A DNA stretch of 64,000 bases, taken from positions 4,156 to 68,155 of the forward strand of contig DAIRGS010000001.1 in assembly GCA_036794395.1 (NCBI GenBank). The letters are read 5' to 3'. This stretch comes from DASXMX01 sp036794395 (GTDB lineage: Bacteria > Planctomycetota > Phycisphaerae > Tepidisphaerales > Tepidisphaeraceae). The notes under the pieces were generated by a model. That model ran no database searches. It worked only from the letters and a program-made list of their open reading frames with translations, and was not told where the DNA came from. This document shows positions 55,064 through 62,351 of the stretch, piece after piece. The translations under genes and the position numbers were made by a program. Position 1 is the stretch's first letter. Each line of letters opens with the position of its first letter.

Positions 55064-56578
55064 TTACGTTGGCAGCCCCGCCAGCGCGGGCGCCGCGCCC
55101 GCGCTGCCTTGACCGGCCGGAGTCGCCATCGCGGCGTTCAGCGCTTCAGGGATTCCGATGCCCGATAACGCGGCGGCGCGGTATTTCTGAACTTCACTTT
55201 CCCACGCTGCCCTCTCCTGCGGAATGATCTCGTATTTCGCGCGTGTCGGCACTTTCATGCCCACAAACAGCGTCAGATATCCCCCGGCTCCAAAGATATC
55301 GACCGCGTCAACAAGCAACGGCGCCCAGAGGCTGCTCGGCCCGCACTGGCGGTAGTATTCAACGATCGTTTCACCGCCGGCGATATCCACATCCTTCCGC
55401 GCCGCCTGCCAGAAGGGCGTTTCGAGCCGGGTATTGAACTTGTAGTTCAACGCCAGGAACCGCCGCACGCTGTCCCACAAACGTGTGTAGTGCCTGTTGT
55501 AAAGTTTGATCTGAGCCGGTGGCACCTGCCTGCCCGTCTCGATCAGAATCTCCGAAAGCAGTTGGCTACGCGCCGCCACAATTCCCAGCTCGGTGCTCGC
55601 CAGCGGCTCGACATACGCCTCGGCCGCACCCACCGCCACGACATTCTTCACCCAACCGCGCTCGTAACGCCCGCTGGCAAACTGCACCTTCCGCACCGTG
55701 CGCACTTCAGGGCACTTGCGGCGGAATTCGGCCTCCGCCTGCTCATCGGAGATGAACTTCGAGCAGTACACGTAGCCGCGATCGATCTTTTGCTGAAATT
55801 CAAGTTGCCAGCACCAACCGGCTTCCATCGTCTCGCAGGTCACATAAGGATGCAGCGCCTCGTAAGTCCGCGGCCAATCGCCGACGACCATCCGATCGCA
55901 CATCAGCGACGTCTTGTAGCTGACGAACGGCTCCTTCAACGCCTGGCCCAGCAGAAGCGATCGCGCCTCGCTGGCATCCACATACAAATCGCCGATCAGG
56001 GTTTTGCCCGAGCCCAGCACCAAACCCGTAACGCCCGTGTCATCCTGGTTCACTGTCGCCAGCGTGTCGTCGATGATTTCAATACCGATCGCCCGCGCCA
56101 GCTTCTGGACCGCAGCATAGAACTGAGCAGCGTCGAGCTGATATCCCGAATCCCATTGCCACACCGGCTGGCCGTTTTGCCCACGGAAGAATGCTTTGTC
56201 GTGCGCCATCAATGCCGAGAGTGGCCCGGCTCCATCGGCGTCGTCGGCAACGTAAAACGCATTGTTGCGCGACATATAAGGCAGCTTGTGATTCAGTTGG
56301 CTGGTATTCGGAAAATAAAAGTGCGGTCGCGGCCCCCAGATCATGCGGTGCCCCAGCGACCACGTCGGCCGGGCCAACTCCACCAGCTTCCGCAATTCCA
56401 GCGACAGGAACCCGTGCAAAAACCGGCTCAGCGGTGGCGTCGAGCTTTGGCTCAAGCCCGGCTCAGCATCCGTCAGCCGAATAACCTGAACCTCAAGATC
56501 GGGCATCTTCGCCCGAAGACCCAGGGCACACAAAAACCCGGCGCTACCGCCGGCCACAACGACCACTTTCTTAATCAA
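55064..56578 (-). CDS. FAD-dependent tryptophan-halogenase-like protein
   Basis: A 504-residue flavoprotein of the tryptophan halogenase family. The start TTG 56578 has GGAGG seven bases upstream and opens on the FAD loop KKVVVVAGGSAGFLCALGL. LDAAQFYAAVQKLARAIG and DLYVDASEARSLLL follow, then GWCWQLEFQ, a variant of the WxWxI signature, and GAAEAYVEPLASTELGI near residue 340. Where flavin halogenases have the catalytic Lys (FKLGIRF context) this protein reads TWSLGHRMIWG, so halogenation is unlikely. Its C-terminus runs through a G+C-rich hairpin. Confidence 0.75.
   Translation of the reverse strand: MIKKVVVVAGGSAGFLCALGLRAKMPDLEVQVIRLTDAEPGLSQSSTPPLSRFLHGFLSLELRKLVELARPTWSLGHRMIWGPRPHFYFPNTSQLNHKLPYMSRNNAFYVADDADGAGPLSALMAHDKAFFRGQNGQPVWQWDSGYQLDAAQFYAAVQKLARAIGIEIIDDTLATVNQDDTGVTGLVLGSGKTLIGDLYVDASEARSLLLGQALKEPFVSYKTSLMCDRMVVGDWPRTYEALHPYVTCETMEAGWCWQLEFQQKIDRGYVYCSKFISDEQAEAEFRRKCPEVRTVRKVQFASGRYERGWVKNVVAVGAAEAYVEPLASTELGIVAARSQLLSEILIETGRQVPPAQIKLYNRHYTRLWDSVRRFLALNYKFNTRLETPFWQAARKDVDIAGGETIVEYYRQCGPSSLWAPLLVDAVDIFGAGGYLTLFVGMKVPTRAKYEIIPQERAAWESEVQKYRAAALSGIGIPEALNAAMATPAGQGSAGAAPALAGLPT
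55083..55105. repeat. G+C-rich hairpin at the end of the halogenase-like gene
   Basis: AGCGCGGGCG, loop CCG, CGCCCGCGCT. It encodes the alanine-rich last residues of the halogenase-like protein and lies just before the MFS start, so it may modulate read-through or RNA stability between the two genes. Confidence 0.45.
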
Positions 56579-56758
56579 TGCAATACCTCCGCGAATCGGC
56601 TCATCATCGTCTAAAACCGCCACCGCAATCGAGTAAAGGGCCAAGTCTAATGATTTCTCATTCCCGAATCCACGCAGGGTGCGACAATACGCCATCTCGG
56701 AATCGCACGATTGCCTACTACAATCTGCCACTCGACACACGTGAGCCGGGAACGCTTT

Positions 56759-57865
56759 TTGAACGATCGCGACCCATCCAACCCGAACCTCGATTATTCG
56801 CAATCGCCCGCGCTTGTACCGGGCGGCGGAGCCCTCCATTTCGTAGCCGTACTCACCGCGCTCGCCACGTTTCCTCTGATCTTCATGGGCGGCCTGGTCA
56901 CCAGCCATCAAGCCGGCATGTCCGTCCCCGATTGGCCCAACAGCTACGGCTACAACATGTTCCTCTTTCCGCCGCGCTTGTGGATCGGTGGAATCCTCTA
57001 CGAACACACTCATCGCCTTATGGCCACGGTTGTAGGTCTGCTTTCAATCGCGCTGGTGATAGCATCGTTCCAATCGAGATGGGCCGGCCGGCGCGAACGC
57101 TGGCTCGCCGCCTCCGTCCTGGGCGTCGTCATTCTTCAAGGCGTGCTCGGCGGCCTGCGCGTGGTGCTGGTCAAGCTGGATCTGGCAATCGTCCACGCCT
57201 GCCTTGCTCAGGCGTTCTTCTGCCTCGCAAGTTTCGCCGCAATCGAAACCTCGCGCTGGTGGCAGACCCGCCCCGCCGCTCCCCCCGCTGAGCAGACCCG
57301 AGCGCGGAGTTTGGTCATCCTCGGCGTCGTTTCGGTTTTCGCAATTTACGCGCAACTCGTGGTTGGCGCGATGATGCGGCACTTTCAGGCCGGATTAGCG
57401 ATACCTGATCTTCCGCTCGCCTACGGCAAAATCCTCCCGCCCATGAACCCGGCTCAGCTGGATGCCGTCAACTGGGCCCGCGTCCGCGACCTGAATCTCG
57501 AGCCCGTTACGCTGGGGCAAATCTGGCTGCACTTTGGCCATCGGATCGGGGCCGTGCTGGTGACGGCCCTCGTTCTGGCGCTGGCAACCACGGTTCTTCG
57601 CCGTTACGCTACCGAACCGAAGTTGCGCCGCCCCGCGATTTTGTTGATTGGGCTGATTCTTGTCCAAGTCTCGCTGGGCGTGTTGACGGTGCTCATGCGA
57701 AAGCCGGCCGATGTGGCCAGCGCTCATGTAGCCGTCGGCGCTTTGGTCCTGGCAACCGCTTTTGTGCTGACTGCCCGGGCGATCAGACTCTATGGCCTTT
57801 TCCCCCGAAATCGCCAGGCCCGCGCTGCCGCGATGAATCACTCGGGCCTATTGATGCCCCAATAG
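56759..57865 (+). CDS. ctaA: heme A synthase
   Basis: COX15/CtaA-type membrane monooxygenase that converts heme O to heme A for cytochrome c oxidase. Eight helices in two four-helix halves; heme-ligand histidines in YEHTHRLMA and VHACLAQ (first half) and WLHFGHRIGA and SAHVAVGALV (second half). MGGLVTSHQAGMSVPDWPNSYG and VGAMMRHFQAGLAIPDLPLAYG are the paired loops before each half. Start is uncertain: TTG 56759 has GGGA at seven bases (368 residues), while an upstream TTG at 56711 is also in frame. It is followed by ctaB 30 bp downstream. Confidence 0.9.
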   Translation: MNDRDPSNPNLDYSQSPALVPGGGALHFVAVLTALATFPLIFMGGLVTSHQAGMSVPDWPNSYGYNMFLFPPRLWIGGILYEHTHRLMATVVGLLSIALVIASFQSRWAGRRERWLAASVLGVVILQGVLGGLRVVLVKLDLAIVHACLAQAFFCLASFAAIETSRWWQTRPAAPPAEQTRARSLVILGVVSVFAIYAQLVVGAMMRHFQAGLAIPDLPLAYGKILPPMNPAQLDAVNWARVRDLNLEPVTLGQIWLHFGHRIGAVLVTALVLALATTVLRRYATEPKLRRPAILLIGLILVQVSLGVLTVLMRKPADVASAHVAVGALVLATAFVLTARAIRLYGLFPRNRQARAAAMNHSGLLMPQ

Positions 57866-57895
57866 CGGATCACGTTTAAAGGAACTTTCCCTTCG

Positions 57896-58831
57896 ATGGA
57901 AACCGCCTCAGACGTCCGTGAATTTCAAACCGTCGGCGCGCTGGCCCTCGAATCGAGCCCGCTGGCTTCGGGAGTGCGCCAGCGCTGCGTGGATTTCTAC
58001 GAACTCACCAAGCCGCGGATGAACTTCCTGGTCGTGATCACGACCATGGTCGGCTATTACATGGCCTCGGGCGGGCTGGGCGACTGGCGCCGCGTTCTCG
58101 CGACGCTCTTCGGCACCGCCCTCACCGCCGCTGGCGCAAGCGTCTTCAACCAGTTTGTCGAGCGCCGCCTTGATGTGCTCATGAAGCGCACCGCCAACCG
58201 CCCTCTTCCCGCTGGCCGCGTCCGGCCCGTCGATGCCCTGCTCTTTGCCACGTTGATTTCGGTGCTGGGCGTCGGAACCCTCGCGGTGTTCGTCAACCCG
58301 ATCACCGCCACCCTCGGCGCGCTCACACTGCTGCTTTACGTTCTTCTATACACCCCCGCCAAGCGCTATACATCGCTCTGCACAATTATCGGGGCTGTCC
58401 CCGGCGCAATTCCTCCCGTCATGGGTTTCACTGCCGTCAACGGCGTGGTTACCACCGACGCGATTGCGCTGTTCTCGATCCTGTTCTTCTGGCAGATGCC
58501 GCACTTTCTGGCCATCGCAATTCTCTACCGCGACGACTACGCCCGCGGCGGTTTCCGCATGCTCCCTGTCGTCGATCAAAAAATGAGCATGACCGCCCGC
58601 CAGATCGTCCTCTATTCCATCACAATGATCCCCGTCAGCCTGCTGCCCGCACTGTTGGGCATGACCGGCTCCAAATATCCCGTCGCCGCTTTGATCCTTG
58701 GCATCGCGTTCTGCGGCTTCGGTCTCGTCCTCGCCCGCTCCAAAACCCGCGCCGATGCCCGGCAGTTGTTCCTCGCGTCCATCGTGTACCTGCCCACCCT
58801 GCTCATCGCCATGATGATCGACAGGCTGTAA
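57896..58831 (+). CDS. ctaB: protoheme IX farnesyltransferase (heme O synthase)
   Basis: UbiA-superfamily membrane prenyltransferase that farnesylates heme B, the step before ctaA. The 311-residue protein has nine helices and the conserved first Asp-rich region NQFVERRLDVLMKRTANRPLPAGR, ELTKPRMNFLVVITTMVGYY near the start, YTPAKRYTS, and FFWQMPHFLAIAILYRDDYARGGFRMLPV. ctaA, ctaB and the cupredoxin-like lipoprotein gene run head to tail with 30- and 14-bp gaps, so one operon is very likely. No cytochrome oxidase subunit genes occur within the window. Confidence 0.94.
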   Translation: METASDVREFQTVGALALESSPLASGVRQRCVDFYELTKPRMNFLVVITTMVGYYMASGGLGDWRRVLATLFGTALTAAGASVFNQFVERRLDVLMKRTANRPLPAGRVRPVDALLFATLISVLGVGTLAVFVNPITATLGALTLLLYVLLYTPAKRYTSLCTIIGAVPGAIPPVMGFTAVNGVVTTDAIALFSILFFWQMPHFLAIAILYRDDYARGGFRMLPVVDQKMSMTARQIVLYSITMIPVSLLPALLGMTGSKYPVAALILGIAFCGFGLVLARSKTRADARQLFLASIVYLPTLLIAMMIDRL

Positions 58832-58845
58832 CGCCGGGCGCATGC

Positions 58846-59595
58846 ATGACTCCGATTCTCAAGCTGATTTTTGTTGGTACGGTATTCATCGTGATTGTCG
58901 GATGCCACAAACGCGACGACGCGTCCCCGCCCGCTCAATCCGAGGCCTCCCCAACGACTTTCCCCACCGGTTCCGCGACCGTCCGAGGATCCGTTGTGCT
59001 CGTCGGCAAAGCCCCGACAATGAGCACGATCCCCAACAAACCCTGCCACGACGGAGCACTGCCTCTGAATGACGAGGCCGTTGTCGTTGACGATGCTGGG
59101 CACCTAAAAAACGTGATCGTCTACCTCGAAAACGCTCCCCCCGCGCCGCCAGCCGAAAACGCCCCCGCCGAGAAATTGGATCAGATCAACTGCCAATACG
59201 TCCCCCACATGCTCGCACTCCGCACCGGCCAACCGCTCCACGTCACCACCGCCGACCCCACCCTCCACAACGTACACGGCGACTGCCTCGACAACCCCCC
59301 TTTTAACTTCGCCCTAGTCGCCCCCACTCAATCCCGCGACCTCACCTTCAAATCCCCCGAACGCTTCCCCATCCGCTGCGACGTCCACCCCTGGATGAAA
59401 GCCTACGTCCAGGTCTTCTCACACCCCTGGTTCGCAGTAACCGATAAGAATGGAGCGTTCGAAATCCCCAACGTCCCCCCAGGCACTTACACGCTGGTCG
59501 CCTGGCAAGAAAAATACGGCTTCCTCCGCCAGCCCATCCATGTCGAGAACAACAAAACGACCACCCAAACCTTCGAATTTAAATCCGGCCTTTGA
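58846..59595 (+). CDS. cupredoxin-like lipoprotein with C-terminal carboxypeptidase-regulatory-like domain
   Basis: A 249-residue lipoprotein with lipobox IVIVGC (cysteine about residue 20). A first beta domain (about 45-190) carries PTLHNVHGDC and RCDVHPWMKAYV; the H...C-x2-H-x2-M arrangement matches a type 1 copper site. A short Ig/CNA-like domain follows (FAVTDKNGAFEIPNVPPGTYTLVAWQEKYG). It lies 14 bp after ctaB. I infer copper or electron delivery to the terminal oxidase, which the heme A operon context suggests, but copper binding is untested. Confidence 0.7.
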   Translation: MTPILKLIFVGTVFIVIVGCHKRDDASPPAQSEASPTTFPTGSATVRGSVVLVGKAPTMSTIPNKPCHDGALPLNDEAVVVDDAGHLKNVIVYLENAPPAPPAENAPAEKLDQINCQYVPHMLALRTGQPLHVTTADPTLHNVHGDCLDNPPFNFALVAPTQSRDLTFKSPERFPIRCDVHPWMKAYVQVFSHPWFAVTDKNGAFEIPNVPPGTYTLVAWQEKYGFLRQPIHVENNKTTTQTFEFKSGL

Positions 59596-59700
59596 ATGCG
59601 TCGAACCCCATCAGTTATCCCAAGATTTAGCTGCGGATGGCCGCAACCAAAACAAAGATGCAACACGGAGGCACGCTCGACAAAAATGATTACAACGAAG

Positions 59701-60191
59701 GCACGAAGACACGAAGAAAATAGATCAAAAAATTGAGCACAGAGGCCACAGAGGGCACAGAGAAATGCAAAGAAAGCCAATACAAGAGTTTTAGCCGCAG
59801 ATGATGCAGATGGCCGCAGATGAAAATGAGCGTCTTTGTCTCTTGTCTTTGCCTTTATCTGCGAGCATCTGCGGAATCTGTGGTTATGAATTCTTCTGCG
59901 TGGTTCCGTGGAAGAAATGGAACCGCGGATTTCGCGGATGACGCGGATCGGACAGACGATTCTTGTTTACACAGCGGTATAATCTGCGCAGGCTGAGAAC
60001 AATTGAACGGAGGGTGGTACAGAGAAGAACTCTGCGCCGTGGTTGCATCTCTTTAGGATTGATCTCTTCTTCCCCATCTGCGTTCATCTGTGTCCATCTG
60101 TGGCAATATTTCTTGGATTAATCTTTTCTCAGTGCCCTCTGTGTTCTCTGTGGCCTCTGTGCTTAATTCTTTGTTTTGCTTTCTTCGTGCC
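59701..60191. repeat. long nested inverted repeat built of short direct motifs
   Basis: The 708-bp gap 59596-60303 has no gene. The left side reads, in order, CACGAAG units (59702-59717), CACAGAGG units (59737-59763) and CAGATG units (59796-59822). The right side has the complements in reverse order: CATCTGTG (60075-60103), CTCTGTG (60137-60162) and CTTCGTG (60183-). The arms would fold into a large branched hairpin between the cupredoxin and glycosyltransferase genes. Smaller fragments of similar sequence occur at 26575-26600 and 61570-61660. Confidence 0.6.
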
Positions 60192-60303
60192 TGCGCGGTA
60201 ACCACGTTCTTCGAGAACCGCCTCCGTGTCTTCATGCCGTGGTGGCTCCTCTGTTCACTTATGCGTTCAACGCCCTGAACGAATATCCAGGCTAAACTCC
60301 ACC

Positions 60304-61539
60304 ATGTCTAAGCCGCCTTCCAACCGCCCGCTCCGCCTGATGTATGCCGCCGGCCCCGGCGACATCATCGGAACCTGGCGGCACTGGAAAGAAAACCGCG
60401 ACGATCCCGGCCAGGTCGCCATGACCTACTCGGGACAGTTCTACGACGTCTGCAAACAACTCGGCGCTCAAGGCTACGCCATCGCCTCACATCCACGGCA
60501 CGAAACTGTGGGCGACGACCAATTCCGTGTGGAACACCGCCCCATCCCCTTCGCAAAATCCAGCTCGGCTCTCAAGTACCACTTGGGTCAGCTCATCAGC
60601 GCCTTCCAGATGAGTTGGCGCGCCTTCCGGTATCGCGCCGACGCATTGGTGATCTGCGACGGCACCTGCCACTGGTTCCCCCTCCGCCTGCTGCCCATGC
60701 TTGGCATTCAGGTGATCCCCACGATCCACTGCATGCTCTGGCTGAAAAGCCATCCACCCACCGGCCGGCTTAAGCGCTTCATCGCCCGCCTCGATCGCGC
60801 ATTCTGGCGCCGTTCCGCCAAAGCCATCCTCTCGGCCTCCACCGACATCACCGAGCAGATCGACCAGACGACCGGCAACAACCACCGCCCCGTCATCCCC
60901 TTCCTGCCCACCTACCGTCCCGATACCTTCGAAGCCGCCCCACCTCCCGAATCGCGCACTCCCTTCCGCGTCCTCTTTGCCGGTCGTATCGAACGCTACA
61001 AAGGCGTTTTCGACCTCCTGGAAATTGCCAGACAATTCTCCTCCGCCGGCCGCACCTCCATTGAATTCGATCTCTGCGGCACCGGCTCCGATATCGACGC
61101 CCTGCGTCAACAAATCGCAGATGCCGGCCTCACCCAAACCTTCCGCGCGCACGGCCACTGCGATCGCACCAAAATGCGCCAGCTGTTCCGCGACTGCCAC
61201 GTCCTCATCGTCCCCACCACCACCGACTTTGCCGAGGGCTTCAACCAGGTCGTCGTCGAAGGCGTTCTGGCCGGCCGCCCCGTCATCACCTCCAGCATCT
61301 GTCCCGCCCTCGACTACGTTCAAGACGCCGTCGTCGAAGTACCCCCCGACAACGTCCCCGCCTACCACGACGCCATCCTGCGCCTCCACGACGATCAAAC
61401 CCTCTACGAACAAAAACGCGCCGCCTCCGTCGCCCTCCAGTCCCAGTTCTACGACCCCTCACGCGGATGGGCACAGGCGCTTCTGAAATCGCTGGACAAG
61501 GAATCAATTTCCACAACGATGCCCCTCTCGTCGTTATAA
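60304..61539 (+). CDS. family 4 glycosyltransferase
   Basis: A 411-residue GT-B protein. N-terminal AAGPGDIIGTWRHWKENRDD holds the acceptor-side glycine motif. The C-terminal Rossmann domain starts at FRVLFAGRIERYKGVFDLLE and has the E-x7-E signature FAEGFNQVVVEG (about residues 320-331). It differs in sequence from the other GT4 at 3897. It probably acts in exopolysaccharide or LPS synthesis, but no other glycan genes adjoin it. The start ATG is preceded by weak context. Confidence 0.85.
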   Translation: MSKPPSNRPLRLMYAAGPGDIIGTWRHWKENRDDPGQVAMTYSGQFYDVCKQLGAQGYAIASHPRHETVGDDQFRVEHRPIPFAKSSSALKYHLGQLISAFQMSWRAFRYRADALVICDGTCHWFPLRLLPMLGIQVIPTIHCMLWLKSHPPTGRLKRFIARLDRAFWRRSAKAILSASTDITEQIDQTTGNNHRPVIPFLPTYRPDTFEAAPPPESRTPFRVLFAGRIERYKGVFDLLEIARQFSSAGRTSIEFDLCGTGSDIDALRQQIADAGLTQTFRAHGHCDRTKMRQLFRDCHVLIVPTTTDFAEGFNQVVVEGVLAGRPVITSSICPALDYVQDAVVEVPPDNVPAYHDAILRLHDDQTLYEQKRAASVALQSQFYDPSRGWAQALLKSLDKESISTTMPLSSL

Positions 61540-61650
61540 TCATTAACCGTGATGGATAGCGCCTCTTTTTTTCTCCGTGTCCTCTCTTCGAGCCTGAGCC
61601 TCAGCCCGCGACGAGCTCGGTCGAGTCGAGCCGAAGGCCGTGCCTCCGTG

Positions 61651-62259
61651 GTGAATCGAATTCGTCCGACCGAAACCCTCAGTCATTTGGTATTCCGCAC
61701 CACTTTGGCACTTGTCACATTGTGCCTGTTTTCAATCAGCCATGCAGATCCCGCACCCTCTGCAATAATCGTCCCCGATCTCGATGGCACCCCCCATCAT
61801 CCCCTCGACCCGGAAAACAACCGCGCCAATGTCCTGTTCTTCATCCGCACCGATTGCCCCATCTCCAACACCTACGCCCCCGAAATCACCCGCCTGCAAA
61901 AACAGTACGCTTCCCAGAAAATCGCCTTCTACCTCGTCTACACGCTCCGCGATCTGACCCCCGCCGCCGCCCGCGAGCACCTCAAACAATACAACCTCGC
62001 CGTTCCCGCTCTCATCGATCGCAAACATGAACTGGTAAAAGCCACGGGCGCCACCGTAACGATCGAAGCCGCCGTCATCGGCCCCAACGGCTCACTCCTC
62101 TACCGCGGCCGAATCGACGACCTCTACGCCGCGCTCGGCAAACCCCGCACCGTCCCCACCACCCACGAACTCCGCGACGCCCTCGACGCCATCGTCAACA
62201 ACAAACAACCCCCCACCCCCCGCACCAAAGCCATCGGCTGCGCCATCACCGACGACTAA
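61651..62259 (+). CDS. exported thioredoxin-fold (redoxin) protein
   Basis: A 202-residue AhpC/TSA-redoxin family protein with a signal peptide (TTLALVTLCLFSISHADP). FIRTDCPISNTYAPEITRLQKQYASQKIAFYLVY is the planctomycete redoxin active-site region with one cysteine, so it lacks a CxxC pair. VTIEAAVIGPNGSLLYRGRIDD follows. Likely role: peroxide or thiol chemistry in the periplasm. The start is unclear: the ORF extends to 61549 through repeat-derived sequence, and GTG 61648 or 61651 is only the most plausible choice. Confidence 0.7.
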   Translation: MNRIRPTETLSHLVFRTTLALVTLCLFSISHADPAPSAIIVPDLDGTPHHPLDPENNRANVLFFIRTDCPISNTYAPEITRLQKQYASQKIAFYLVYTLRDLTPAAAREHLKQYNLAVPALIDRKHELVKATGATVTIEAAVIGPNGSLLYRGRIDDLYAALGKPRTVPTTHELRDALDAIVNNKQPPTPRTKAIGCAITDD

Positions 62260-62308
62260 CCCGAACCGTCCAACAATCCCACACGCCCCTGAAGTCTTTC
62301 CCCCCGCG

Positions 62309-62340
62309 TTGTCAATTGTCCATTGTCAATTGTCAATTCG
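62309..62340. repeat. short tandem TTGTCAATTGTC repeat
   Basis: TTGTCAATTGTCCATTGTCA followed by ATTGTCAATTCG, about three imperfect copies of a 10-bp unit built on CAATTG. It lies in the gap between two convergent genes (redoxin and the SPINDLY-type gene). Confidence 0.5.
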
Positions 62341-62351
62341 CTCCCATTTCG

